Shown in pieces: positions 1 to 13,699 of a stretch of DNA of 64,000 nucleotides. The notes below the pieces were generated by a model. It made no database searches and was not told the DNA's origin. It was given only the letters and a program-made list of their open reading frames with translations. Made by a program: the position numbers and the translations under genes. Source of the DNA: Brasenia schreberi. Taxonomy: Eukaryota; Streptophyta; Magnoliopsida; Nymphaeales; Cabombaceae. Each line of letters begins with the position of its first letter. The stretch's first letter is position 1. The stretch lies in the NCBI GenBank assembly GCA_036023115.1, contig JAYKKT010000089.1:8199501-8263500 (forward strand). Reading direction: 5' to 3'.

Positions 1-1516
1 CAGACATCTTTTGTACATGTTGATGATTAACTGCCCAACACTCAGAACCATAAAACATGGCAGGCCTAATTACTGCTCTATAATATTTACCTTTTAACTT
101 TAATGGTATCTTCTTATCACAAAGAATACCTGATTCTCCTCTCCATTTTAACCAACCAGCATTAATTCTATGCGTAACATCTCTATCAATTCTTCCATCA
201 CTCTGAAAAATTGACCCTAGGTATTTAAAACTTTCTTTTTAAAAGATGCAATGTGTGCCAATTTTAATTTCTATGTCCTTTGAGGTAACCAAATGATCAA
301 ACTTACATTCCATATATTATGTCTTTGTTCTACTAAGTCGAAGGCCTTTGCTTTCTAATGTTTCTCTCCATAGTTCCAATTTTCTATTAACTTTTTCCTT
401 AGACTCCTCCACTAATACAATGTCATCTGCAAATAACATACACTAAGGTACTTCATCTTGAATATGTTTTGTTAACTCATCAATCACCATTATAAATAAG
501 TATGGACTTAAAGTTGATCCTTGATGTAACCCAATATTAACTTCAAAGAAGTCTGGTATTCCTTCATGAGCCCTCACACATGTTTTTGCACCATCATACA
601 TGTCTCTTATAAGGTTAATGTATGTTAATGGGATACCTTTTTGTTCCAAAGTTCTCCAAAGAACCTCCCTCGGTACTCTATCATAAGCTTTTTCTAGATC
701 AATAAATATCATGTGAAGGTCTTTCTTTTTTGCTCTAAAATGTTTCATAAGACATCTCAAAAGGTGAATCGCTTTAATAGTAGATCTGCCTGGCATGAAT
801 CCAAATTGGTTCTCTGTTGTACTTGATACTTGTCTTAACCTACGTTCAATAATTCTTTACCCCAAATTTCATAGTATGACTCATTAGCTTGATACCTCGA
901 TAATTCACACAATTTTGAATCTCCCTTGTTCTTATATATGGGTATAAGTGTACTTGCTTTCCATTCCTCGGCAATCTTTTGGTTTTTCCATATTTCATTA
1001 AATAGTCTTATGAGCCAAGTGGTTCCTATTTCTCCTAGTATTTTCCAAACTTTTATAGGAATATTATCTGGTCCTATCAATTTACCCCTCTTTGACTTCA
1101 TTCTTTTGAATACGTCGGTAGAAATTGTGGTTTATATAATTTTTTGATTTGGCTAACTCTCCTAAGCTAATACTAACATCTTTATTTTCATTAAAAGGCC
1201 TATAAAAATAAATTTTCCATCTATTTCTTATATCATCATTTACCACTAGAATTTTTTCATCCTTGTCCTTGATGTATCTAACATAATTAAGATCTTTAGT
1301 TTTCTTATCTCTAGCCCTAGATATCCTAAAAATATCACTTTCACCCTCTTTTGAGTTGAGTTTTTTATATAAATCCTCCCAAATTTTAGCTTTTGCTTCA
1401 CTCACGGCCTTTTTCACTTTCTTCTTTTCTTTTTTATAATCCTCTAAAGTTTCACTAGTTTTATTAGCATAATGTAATTTGTAACATGCCCTCTTTGCCT
1501 TGATTTTATTTTGCAC
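1..1516 (-). pseudogene. LINE reverse transcriptase and C-terminal region, fragmented
   Basis: Three separate open stretches (1516-1082, 1101-835 and 796-443) together cover the linker, fingers and palm of an RTE-type reverse transcriptase. The fingers hold IPIKVWK and STLIPIYKNKGD; the palm holds [24 protein letters not shown] and [14 protein letters not shown]. The catalytic FADD codons are still readable at 433-422, just past an in-frame TAG at 445-443. Frameshifts near 1090 and between 835 and 796 break it further. Positions 400-1 continue as the region after the RT, with YGSECWAVN readable. Confidence 0.85.
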
Positions 1517-1793
1517 TACTTCACTCCACCACCAAGCTTCTTTTTGTGCCGGTACACCTACCTTAGATACACCTTACACATCTTTCGCCACTTTCCTAAT
1601 ATGTAGTCATATTGTTCCATATATCAGAGGGTGTACCAACATAATTCCAAACATATCCTCGATGTTGGGTGGTTAAACTTTCTCCTGGAATTACCTTGTA
1701 ATTTTTACAACACGCTTTATCTTTTTTTCTACAAATAAAATAATCAATTTGTGTTTGTGATAAGCCACTCTTATAAGTAATTAAATGTTCATC

Positions 1794-2489
1794 TCATTTT
1801 TTGAATATTGTATTGACTATAAAGAGATAAAATGCCATAGCAAAATTTAAAATCTCCCTACCTTCCTCATTTATATCCCCAAAACCAAAGTTTCCACGAA
1901 TCCCTTGATATCCCAATGCCTCTTTACCGACATGTCCATTTAAGTCTCCTCCTAAACAAATCATCTCACTTTGTGGAATCTTTTGAATCACCTTATCTAA
2001 CCCTTCCCAAAAACCTTTCTTTATACTATCTTCTAGTCCTACTTGGGGTGCGTAAGCACAAACTATATTCAAAACCTCTGCTCCTAATACTAATTTCAAC
2101 GTCATGATTCGGTCACCATATCGTTCTATGTCTACTACACCATTCTTTAAATCTTTATTTATGATAATACCAACTCCGTTTCGAGCCTTTTCTTTACCTG
2201 AGTAGCATAATTTAAAACTTGTATCATCTATCACTTTTGCTTTTTCTCCAACCCATTTTGTCTCTTGTAAACATATAATATGAATCTTTCTCCGAATCAT
2301 AGTATCTACCACCTCCATTAGCTTACCGCATAATGTTCCGATATTCCAAGAACCAATACGAATCTTATTATCTAGGACTAGCTTCCTTACCCCCCGCATC
2401 CGTTCATAATCAAAATGTGGAGACCCTCTCTGTAAATTATTCACAACATTCGAGCGGCAATGTAGCGGGACTAACTTCTTTACCCACAC
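1794..2489 (-). pseudogene. LINE apurinic endonuclease (APE-like) domain
   Basis: A 231-residue open stretch contains the family signatures IGSWNIGTL, IICLQETKWVG, a GVGIIINK segment, the YGDRIM segment and GGDLNGHVG, in the order expected of an exonuclease-endonuclease-phosphatase fold. In an active element this domain nicks target DNA to prime reverse transcription. The frame closes at 1794, in the middle of the normal domain; the downstream part (GLSQTQIDYF on the minus strand near 1750) lies in another frame, which shows a frameshift near 1795. The start of the reading frame was not determined. Confidence 0.85.
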
Positions 2490-3574
2490 CTGTCTATGAT
2501 GTGGGAACCCTCTGCAATTTATTCACTACATTCGGGCGAAAATATAGTGGCCCTTGTTTACTTATTACTGCATTCGGGCTCTGCAGCACATTACTAGGCG
2601 AGGACGCCCCAAAGCAATGCTCATAATTTTTGTAATCCATGTTATAAAATACGACGAAGTTTTACGTTGGCTGTCGGAAGCCTAACACAACCCTCCTCCT
2701 TTATCCGGGCTTGGGACCGGCAATGCAAGGGTGATCCCTTACATGGGTAGAGTTAATACTTTTTCATTTATACATAAAGATTTTTTGTATGTGTATTGAC
2801 CATTTTACATAGAGAGGAGGAAGCATGTCTCTGTCCAAACCAACTCATGGGTGGGTAACAATGACAACTCCTTGACCCATGTTAACTTTTTTCTTGATGC
2901 GTTGTCTTCCTCTTGAACTCCAAAGCAATGATCACGGGTGGGTACCAATGGAAAGTCACTGATCCATGTTAACTTCTGTTTGTTGCGTTATCTCATAGTT
3001 CCCAACTTGGGGCCCAAACTAATTTATCTTCAATTAGCTTGTGTCCAGCTGTCATGGTCCACTTGAGTACATTCAGTAGACTGCTTTGATGAATGGGGGG
3101 AACTTGTACAAACCGCCCTGAAACAGGAAGTTGAACTGGCCACTTGTCATGGCCATGCTGGTTGCTTGAAGCTCAAATGCTTACACCAATACGTACCTTT
3201 TCCATTCCCTTCATGCTTATATCCTTTTTGTGTCACTTTAGTCTGATCCACACATCTGGTCACTTCTAGTTCTGGTTCTGGTTCTGGTTCCTTTACTTCG
3301 TGCTTGTATCCTTTTGTGTCACTTTAATCTGATCACCTAATCCAATCATATCTTTGTGAAGTACATTACATCAACATGCTTCTTTCAATTAGATCTTCTA
3401 GCTCAAGCTCATAATATTCAATTCTTCTTTATACCTTTTCAGAACTCTTATAACTTGCTTTGATTGCCTGGTTTAGTCTCATTTGTGGATCTTCATGTGT
3501 ATATGGAGGAGCGTGTTTCATCACCTTCTTGATTTGCATCATACTTTGGAATTGAGTCAAATCCCACAAAGAGC

Positions 3575-3668
3575 AAAAGCTTACCTAGCTAGGGGGTCGG
3601 CATGTCAAAGGTCATGAATTCGATACCCGGGCATGCATTGGCTTTTTCCTCCCCATTGTACCAAAAAA
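3575..3668 (+). mobile_element. tRNA-derived SINE copy
   Basis: The copy reads TTACCTAGCTAGGGGG (box A-like), then GGTCATGAATTCGATACCCGG (box B-like), then GCATGCATTGGCTTTTTCC and a tail CCATTGTACCAAAAAA. The same order and wording recur at 26808-26905 (minus), 30575-30650, 36868-36970 and 46556-46668, which makes it a dispersed family rather than a chance tRNA resemblance. Internal pol III boxes plus a short A-rich tail are what is known of plant SINEs. Target-site duplications were not resolved. Confidence 0.65.
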
Positions 3669-4215
3669 TAAGTTGCATCAAATCACAAGAAGACGAAGGA
3701 CCAGCCAAAGCTCCGTTTCTGACATTCTCCATATTCAAGCTTTATGCTAATCGGCAATGTTATAGCCCTTGATGTACAGACATTTTTCCATGGACCGTTG
3801 CTTTTGATAATTATCAACCTTTCTGGTACTGCGCTACCCATTGGAGAGTAAGCCTCTTCATCTGTCTTTTTCATTTATATGCCTGCCTTCTAGTTTGAGA
3901 ATTCATTGATATTTCCTACGTCTTACGATTTCTTTCCTCTAATTGTATGAACTTCAGGAACTATCTTTGCCTTTGTTTTTGGCATTTATTTACCTTGTCT
4001 TGCTTGGTACTTTTTCAGTGTTTTGCATTGTGCTCCCAGTTGTACTGTGTCATATGGTTGCTAGATACAACCTTTTTGTTGCTAGATATACTTGATCATG
4101 GGATTTGAAGAAATATTCTTCATTCCTTTATCTTTGTTTCTCCCTTTTGGGAACATCGCACATGGACACCATTACAGGTAAGTGTTATATTTGTGTCCTG
4201 CTATGTAATGTGGAA

Positions 4216-4218
<3 letters not shown>

Positions 4219-4293
<75 letters not shown>
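4219..4293. repeat. (AT)n microsatellite
   Basis: About 37 uninterrupted AT units, upstream of the RING-finger exons. Confidence 0.98.
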
Positions 4294-4295
<2 letters not shown>

Positions 4296-4485
4296 GTCTT
4301 GTTCATGATGTTTTCCGCTGTCCATTAATGGATAAAATCAAGGTTAAATCCAGTGGTTAGGTGGGAAACCAGCTTCATTTGGTTGCGTTCATATGATTAT
4401 TTGTGACTTTGTTGTGGCATCATAAGCAATGAATATCTTTTGGCTTTCTTGCAAATGATCTAAGGTAGATATTGCTTTCGTTGAT

Positions 4486-5801
<1,316 letters not shown>

Positions 5802-8599
5802 GATTGAGATTTGATGTTGTGTGCAGTTTATGCTCTTGAATTGCTAATCATCTTGTTACTATTCTTGTTCTAGTGTTCATGTTTCTCAGCTTGTAGATGG
5901 TTTACAAATTCTTGATTCTTTGGAAATTTTACGTGAGAGCGACACATACAGTGTAAACCATAGATGGTGATGGCGTCCATGCTTGGTCCAATTTCCTTGT
6001 TTCTCATCAGCTCGATAAAATCACTACGTATATAATGTAAATTGATACATATTACATCAGTATTCACAACACATTGAGAATGTGATCTCTTCTTTAAATT
6101 TACTCCAAGTTAAATGCATTCTAGTACATTTTCTTTTTTTCTTATCAGGACGGTAGGCAACCTCGGTTGGGGCAGACCCTCTACCAGACGGACACCAGGG
6201 TATCAAACTCCTAATCCAGCATCAGAAAGCCAACCCCCCTAATGTGTGCACTATTCCTCTTCAGGGCCATTTGCTGAAACCAAAAACGATTGACAGGAGT
6301 AGTGCAGTTGAAAGGGCAACACACCTTCTACAATAGCCTGTGAAGATCCTGCAAGTGGGTGAGCTAACTCCAAAAACCTGTCCTCGGTTTTGATTGCGGC
6401 TATAACTTGCTGCATGGAGTTGGAATCACTAGTAATTACTAGTGAGCCAGGTGAATTCATTCTCATGCCTTGTACGCACTGACCGGTTGGAGCTGGTCAT
6501 GCTCAAAACTATTATCGTAATATACTGGGTGTGATCTATCTTCTTGACTCACTGCAAGTGATAGTATTGAATTGTTTCAGATTACCCACAACATAGGAAT
6601 AGTCAAGTGGGATGGTTCTGAAGAAAACTGATAACCAGGACCAGAACTATCACTTGGTGAGGGTCCTAACTTTTGAACCTATGTGCCGGGTTGTTCCAAC
6701 CCCCTCAAAGCTGTTCCATAAATTAAAAGAGAGAAGCAAAAGCAGTCTTGGTGACTTCGCCAGTATCTTTTATTTTAACTATCCAACAAATCTTTTGAAA
6801 TTTTAAAAGGGAAACCACCCATTAAACTTCTCACATGCAAAAACAAACGAACACACGCACACATAGATCTAAATTACATTTACCTGTATGCAAGTTTTAA
6901 AAATCTCATTACATGTGAATCTGCTATAATCCATGAAAAAATGGTCACTGGTCTTGACTGAGCTTGTTAATCTAGTAATGATGACCTTTAACTGGTAAGC
7001 GGTGCTTATAATGGCCTTTCACCACCTCTCTGTCATCAGATTACAATCACTGCCATTAGGTCCATTTAGCGCATTTGTTAAACTCCTGAAGTGATCTGTA
7101 AAAGGAGATGGAGGATCCTATCATTTGAGGTGTCATCAGGGGTGGCTCTTGGGTATTAATTTGTTAGGGCCTAAAATTCTTAAACACTTTTAACTTTTAT
7201 AAGTCACAAATTCCTACGCCACACTTGTGATACCCAACTTTGCAGGTTCTTAAAATTTTTAGATTTTTTTTCTTTTACGTTTCAACTTGTGCTGGGAGTG
7301 ATCGTCGTTATTCTGTCCTATATCAGATCATCTACATTCAACTGAACGGCTATAATTTCCAAAATCCATCTGTTACCGACTGGGAGCATAACCTACCCTT
7401 AGTCGAAGTGACAAGCCTTAAGAACTCAGAAGTGAGAATCGTCTCATGAGCAAGTTTATTGCAAGGATGCTAACATGCATTCGGAAGGCAGAAAACTGGG
7501 TTGGAACATGAGTCTATGACCCTCGGCCCGGGGTCTATGCTGAACATCGGCTCACTTAGGAGATTTGTGCTCGTGAGAGTTGAATCCCTGATTGCCTGCC
7601 TAGCCACTATGCTAACCTGCACTTGGGGAAGAAAACTTCAATACTTCTGTTGATTAGCCTTATTAATGATATAGATGGCTGGTTCTCTCTACAGATGAAA
7701 TCGGGTTGCTGCCTATCATTCATAACGTACACAGCTGGGTATCTAAAGTTCATGCTCCACTGGACTTGGTTATGAACAGATCCATATGTTGCTTGATTAG
7801 AACCCCATAAACATAAAAACAAGATGGCTGGGACCTCGTTCATTCATTGCTCATTATGCGCTGGTGCAGTGTCATGATGGTTTGCTCAACAAGTGGCCAA
7901 AACTGCTTGGCCTATTGCAACAGTGATCACTGTGGCGTTTGACTGAGTATTTACCATCCCTGTGAAAAGTTCAGTATGGAAGTGTCTTTGTATTTTGGCT
8001 TAGTTGATGCTTTGCCACTCCTGTTTCAGCATCTCTCTCTCTCACACACACACGCACATTTTCACTCCATTTCATGTGGGTGATTTTCAGTTTCGTAAAT
8101 ACTCGAGTGAGATTCAGAGGCCAGAATGTAATTTAAGATAGACAGAGAGGATCCAAACCCCAAAATGAGCATGAGTGGGAGTGGGAGTGGGCACGGCATT
8201 GTTCCAAATTATTGTTTCTTTGAGGAGGAGGTAGTGTTTTTTTTCTGTTGACATGCTAGCTGGGTTAGGTGGTTCCCACCAAGCAGACTCCTGGAAGTTG
8301 AACTCCTAGCTTCTTTCACTGAAGTTTATTCTGGTTGATTGTCTATCCAAGAGAGCTGTGTAGGGCTGATAAACAACCCAAGCAGCTCGTAAATCATCTT
8401 GGTTTGGATCGTCCCCAGATCGTTCTTGCCCCGTGGTGACCTTAAAACTAAGTTGGACATGAACAGTGTGTTTCCCCAAGTTCAGCTCGTGAATCGTGAT
8501 GACACTACCTGCTTTTATAGTTCATATGGCAAGTCCTAAACTCCTCTCAAACACAAGTTCAAACAAGCTCAAACACAAGTTTAAACAAGTATAAATAAG
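5802..8599. other. intergenic, no gene seen
   Basis: This is the 3' flank of the LUL exons and unannotatable sequence. Only short, compositionally unremarkable open frames occur. A CT/CA tract lies at about 8033-8060. Short tRNA-box-like phrases appear (about 6190-6215 and 8258-8310) but are too weak to call. Confidence 0.5.
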
Positions 8600-11317
8600 T
8601 TGAATCAAGTTTAATATTTGAAGTTTAAGTTTAATTTCAGTAAAATAAATATTTTTTAAATTTGACTCATTTGATTTATAAAAGTAAAATTTAAAATTTA
8701 AAATTTAACTTATTTAAAAATATAAAGTTTAATCCCGACTTATTTATTTTATTTATAATGTAATTATTTTTTAATTTTTTTTATCAAATATCTCCTTTCT
8801 TTGAAATATTTTCTAGATTTAGTAATTTAGTATTAATAAGTTATGCTAGAAAGATGAAATTACTAGAAGATGAAGTGGAAATAAGAATAAAATAAAAGAT
8901 TCTTTTTGATTAGATAAATAGTAGATAATAATAAATAAAATTACAACTTTTTTGTGATTGAATATATATATATATATATATATATGAAAATAGTAATAAT
9001 ATATTCTTTTATACATTCTTTTAATATTTATTTTATTATTAGTATAAAAATAATATGATTAATATTTTTTAATAATTCTTTTAATTATTTGGGATGAACC
9101 AATAATAAAGTAATTATTAAAAAAATATCTAAAAATATATATTGATTAACATTCTTCATATATATATATATAAAGCTATACACAATTTTTAAGATCAAAT
9201 CTATAAAATTTATATTTAACTCATTTATATAATTAAATTCAAATTTAGATTTAAAATTTATTTAATTAATTAAATAAACAAATTAAAATTAAACATGATA
9301 AATAAAACTCAAATAATTATAAATAGCTTAATTCATTTACATCTCTATCCACAACCTTATTCTCTGGACTTCATCAAGCATTTTCCCAACCAAATAAGCT
9401 GCTCTTAGTCCTCTATTAAAGAAAAGAAAATCCTAACAAGATATAAAATTTTATAACTAATTTGAAATACAAACAGATATTAATTTCAAAAAAAATATTG
9501 AATGTATTTAACTATCTTAAACTAATAACATAAAAAATATGAAAATTAATACGTGCATTACATTTAAAATTATAAAATATATAGTATAAAATTCAATAAT
9601 ACAATATACTGTTTATGTACGGAGAATTCGACTTTTATAATTTCGCATATCCAAATATTTTACCTGCAATAATACTAGTCACCACGCTGTTCTCCTCTTG
9701 AGCCATGCCACTTTATCTAGAATCTTAGATAGTGCTACATTTAAGTTAAGCCACGTGGCAGCATGAGATGGACACCCATAGATAATAATGAAGTAAAACA
9801 TTGACAAATGGAAGAAAAAAAAAAAATGATATTTGCAAAATGGTACCCATGATTGAAACGACCAAAGGGAACAAGTAAAACAGCAGTCGGAAACGGATGC
9901 GAACTGCGATGCGATACATGGATTGCTGACTAAGCAAAGGAACCAACAAACCTTGCATTAAAAGGAGAAGAACAAAGTGAAAAAGGCAAAACAAAACAGA
10001 AGCCGCCCACTGTCTTTGAGTCAACTTCTAATCGTCTGATTCTGATTCCTGAATCTTTCAGCGTTACGTGTCAGCAATCGATTACGTCAAAGTTCGCCAA
10101 ACACACATTATAATTATAATTTTACTTTAAATGAAAGTATTTTACTAACAAGCATTTTTTTAACTTATTTGTTAATAAATAAAAAAATAAGTGTTAAATA
10201 TATTTTTAAATTCCTTCATATATTAAATACCTCACTTTTATTTAATATTTTTATTAATATTTTTTGGGTTGATACACTTATTATTATTTATTCTTTAATC
10301 ATTATCTTTAAAATATTTATTAGTAAAATCTTAAATTAAATAAGAATGTTTATATTATTATTATTATTATTGGTTATTATTAAGTTTAATTTTGTGTTTA
10401 AATTAGTTATAAAAATTTAATTATTTCAATAATTGATTACATGTAAAATTGATTAATATTATAATTAATTATAATAGAATTGATTTTATATTTAGATATG
10501 TTAGTTAAAAATTAATTTTAAAATAATCAACTCATTTGGATTATATAAAAAAATTATTTTATACATTAAATTACTAAAAAATATATAAAAAAATTAAAAA
10601 ATTATTTAGCTGAAGCATAAAATGATATTTAAATCTTCAAAAGCTTTTAAAATAATCTATAATTAAAAATAAAAAATTTAAAGTTTCAAACTTATGAAAA
10701 AAAATTATTATAATGCATTAAATTTTGTACAACAAAATTTATTCTAAGTTAATCAAACATGTTGTAGAACAGTGGCCAACAACTTTTAAAAAAAAAAAGC
10801 TTTTGGGATGGAAAAAATGTTTTCCTTAAATATATTCTAATTTTGATGTATTGTCATTATAAATTATTTTTAATTATCAATTAATTATATATTATCATAT
10901 GTGCTTAATTTTTTTAAAATTATTATTATAAAATTTAAATATTTTTAATTATGTGATAATGTATAATTAGATAATTGTATAAAAAAATTTATATTGTTGA
11001 CATTATATTAAAATTAAATTCATATAATTATATATATAAAGACGTGATATTATATATATATATATATTAAATTGAAAACGAGTAAATGGAATAAATTAGG
11101 TAATTGATGTGGTTGATAATTAGTGTGGTGATGGGGATGTGGTTTCCATGTTCTATTTGTACCAACCACAAACTTAACACAGCTTGCAACTAGCACCAGA
11201 AAAAAGGAAGGGGTGGGTGTTGGTGTTTCCGTCCTTGTTCACCTTTTTTACCTGAAGTAACTTATATGGTTAAGTAAAATGGTAAAAAGTCACACTGAGT
11301 CCACCAACACAACACAA
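8600..11317. other. extremely AT-rich gene-free block
   Basis: Long runs of A/T with TTTAAA, TTATTA and ATATAT motifs, especially 8600-9650 and 10100-11090. A less AT-rich island at about 9660-10100 shows no convincing gene. Short (AT)n tracts occur at about 8965-8986 and 9160-9172. No transposon signature was recognised. Confidence 0.6.
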
Positions 11318-11475
11318 AACCAAACAAGAAGTTTAAGATATCGCAGGAAACCGCTTCTCGAGTCAAGTGTTTCAATTGCGAAAAGATGAGACACTATAAA
11401 AGGGATTGCCGCAATAAGAAGAGTGGAGAAAACAACCCAAAGCGCGAACAATCAGAGAAGCAGGACATAATCTAC
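11318..11475 (+). pseudogene. copia gag C-terminus with CCHC zinc knuckle
   Basis: The frame from about 11340 gives VKCFNCEKMRHYKRDC, the CX2CX4HX4C nucleic-acid-binding knuckle of copia gag, followed by a Lys/Asn-rich stretch. All three Cys and the His are present. The N-terminal gag is absent because the element is truncated here. Confidence 0.85.
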
Positions 11476-11504
11476 GTGATTTTAGAGTGTTTGTACATAA
11501 ACCG

Positions 11505-11905
11505 CCTGGTGACAGGTTGGTAGATAGACTCTGGAGCTACATGACACATCTGAAACACCAAGGAAGGGGCAATGGACCTAAAAGAATACAACCCAAGTGA
11601 ATATCAAGTCTACATGAGTAACAATACCTTCTTGGATGTTTGGGTACTAGGTCCTTTATGATTTATGTACAAGGCAAATCGATTGTATTAATTGATGTAT
11701 TAATTGTGCCATCTATAAGATGCAATCTGGTCTCGGTCCCTATCTTAATAAAGAAAGGTTTTGAAGTCAGGTTTATTCCTAGTAAGGTGATTGTGGGAAA
11801 GCATGGAAAAATATTATTCTCTAGGGAATTCGATGTATAATATAGACTGTTTAAATTCTGTAATAATGAAATTGGTACTTCTTCTACTTATATTGATTGT
11901 GCCTT
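11505..11905 (+). pseudogene. copia aspartic protease remnant
   Basis: The active-site motif IDSGAT is readable at about 11527-11544, with an in-frame TAG just before it and TGA just after it. A 66-residue open stretch (11640-11840) carries the C-terminal part, ending FEVRFIPSKVIVGKHGKI, a phrase also found on the minus strand at 63180-63120. In a live element this protease would cleave the gag-pol polyprotein. Confidence 0.8.
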
Positions 11906-11919
11906 TATTGTTGATGTGA

Positions 11920-12800
11920 ATATCTGACATAAACGCCTTGGGCATATAAGTCTGAAAAAGTTGAGAAAATTATCCAACTTTAACTTACTGCCTGAATTTG
12001 AGGAAAATACTTTTAACAAGTGCGAAACTTATATACAAGGAAAGAGGATAAGAAAAGTTTTTTCTAAGGAATCAATAAAGGCAACAACCCTGTTGGAAGT
12101 TATTCACACGGATTTATGTGAACCTTTTAGAGTAAAGTTGCATCGTGAAAAGGGTTATTTTATAATATTTATAGATGATTACTCTAAATATATGTATTTA
12201 TATCTTTTGACACATAAATCTAAGGCACTGAATGCTTTTAAAGAATATAAGTAAGAAGTGAAAAACCAATTAAGGTATTTAATCAAAGTCTTAAGATCAA
12301 ATAGAGGTGGTGAATATACCTCGACAGAATTTCTTGAATTCTGTAAAAACTTTGGTATTGCAAAGCAAAATACAATGCCCAGAACACCTCAATAAAATAG
12401 TGTACCTAAGAGATACAACAGAATCTTGTTGAATATGATAAGGTAAATATTGCTTGATGTCTCTCTACCAAGAGTATTTTGGGGAGAAGCATTAAGTATA
12501 GTGGTTTATATACTCAATAGAGTACCGTATAAAGTTGTATTCACTACATCATATAAGATGTGATTTGGAAGAAAACCCAACTTAGGTCATCTTAGGAGGT
12601 GGGGATCTGTTGCACATGTAAAGATCCTTGATCAATCTAGAGATAAGCTAGACAATAGGTCCTTAAGATGTATATTTATTGGATATCTAAAAGGTTCAAA
12701 AGGATATCGATTTTATCATAAAGACCGCGGACTAATTGAAAGCAGAGATGTTGAATTCTTAGAATATACTAAGAATGGCATCTTGAAAAACAACGATGAA
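11920..12800 (+). pseudogene. copia integrase remnant, catalytic residues replaced
   Basis: The pre-integrase HHCC region reads HKRLGHIS (about 11931-11954) then KCETY, where the second Cys of the zinc finger has become Tyr. The core follows with IHTDLCEP and FIDDYSKY. The second catalytic Asp is Asn in LRSNRGGEY, and the Glu position reads Lys in VPKRYNR. An internal TAA sits at 12241-12254 and another in PQ*NS near 12394. The C-terminal GKP-like part (FGRKPNLGHLRRWGSVAHV) is still recognisable up to about 12770. Confidence 0.85.
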
Positions 12801-12999
12801 TGTGATAATGATCTATTAGATTTAGATCAATCATCTTTTAAGCCCATAGAAGATCTTCCTGAAACAACCGAAACCTTAAGTAGACATAAAATGCCAAGGG
12901 CCACACTGTCCTACTTAAAGGATTATCACACTTATCTTGAAAAAGAAATGTGCAATTCGGTAGATTTAGATGAGTTACCGATAACTTTACTTATCAGCA

Positions 13000-13695
13000 A
13001 GCTATGAACTCATCTGAAGCATCAGATTGGGGGAAAGCCATGGATGAGGAAATAGAATCAATTGAAAAAAACCAAGTCTGAGAATTGGTTGATTTGCTAA
13101 AAGGAAGGAAAGTCATAGGTTGTAAATGGTTTCTGAAAAAGAAATACAAGGTCGATGGTATAATCGACAAGTTTAAAGCGAGGTTGGTTGCAAAGGGTCT
13201 TTCACAAAAAGAGGGGATAGATTATGTTGAGACATATTCTTGAGTTGCAAAATTTGTATCCATACGAATAATCCTTGCAATATCTACATACTATGATTTG
13301 GATTTACATCAGTTAGATGTAAAGACAACATTTCTAAACGGAGATTTAGATGAAATCATATGCATGGATTTGTGGTTGAAGGCCAAGAAGATAAAGTATA
13401 TAGGTTGAGAAAATCCCTATATGGCCTTAAACATTCACCTTGCCAATGGTATTTGACTTTTCAAAATGTTATTATAGGACTTGGGTTTGTGGCTAATAAA
13501 CTTGATCACTGTGTATATGTCTGGAACAGTGGGAGTCACTTTATCATCTTATCATTATATGTAGATGACATATTGTTGATTGGAAACGGCAACGAGATGA
13601 TTGTCAAAACCAAGTCATGGTTAAATTCCAAGTTTGAAATGAAGGATATGGGGGAAACATCCTATATCATGGGAATAAAGATCTCTTGAGATAGA
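13000..13695 (+). pseudogene. copia reverse transcriptase remnant
   Basis: Readable segments include [51 protein letters not shown], then after a frameshift near 13355 VYRLRKSLYGLKHSPCQWY and SLYVDDILLIGN. The catalytic YVDD is intact at 13558-13569. Stops occur near 13079, 13242 and 13687. In an active element this copies the RNA into cDNA. Confidence 0.9.
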
Positions 13696-13699
13696 GAAT

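Larger units (their letters stand above)
1..2755 (-). mobile_element. RTE-clade LINE, degenerate, runs off the left edge
   Basis: On the minus strand the reading order is 5' region (about 2755-2490), APE-type endonuclease (2489-1794), linker (about 1516-1100), reverse transcriptase (about 1100-400) and the post-RT region (about 400-1). Signatures seen include QETKW in the endonuclease, [14 protein letters not shown] and IGLHQGS in the RT, FADD, and YGSECWAVN near position 50. This order and wording match plant RTE-type non-LTR retrotransposons as I know them. The 5' region carries a pyrimidine-rich stretch ending in a GGGCTTGGGACCGGC motif (2708-2722), which I recall from the 5' part of such elements. 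The coding region is broken by several frameshifts and stops, so the copy is dead. The 3' end lies outside the window. Confidence 0.9.
2756..4458. other. intergenic, no gene seen; imperfect 87-bp duplications
   Basis: No supported coding region. Two pairs of similar segments recur at the same 87-bp spacing: GGGTGGGTAACAATG-type sequence near 2846 and again near 2933, and TGCTTATATCC...GTGTCACTTTA near 3214 and again near 3301. A SINE-like copy lies at 3575-3668 and an AT microsatellite at 4219-4293. Missing 5' exons of the downstream RING gene were looked for here and not recognised. Confidence 0.5.

Noticed and set aside
3683..4200. Candidate upstream exons of the LUL gene
   Set aside because: No sequence resembling the conserved residues before the RING domain or a Gly2 myristoylation start was found; a GTAAGTG donor near 4180 lacks a matching coding stretch.
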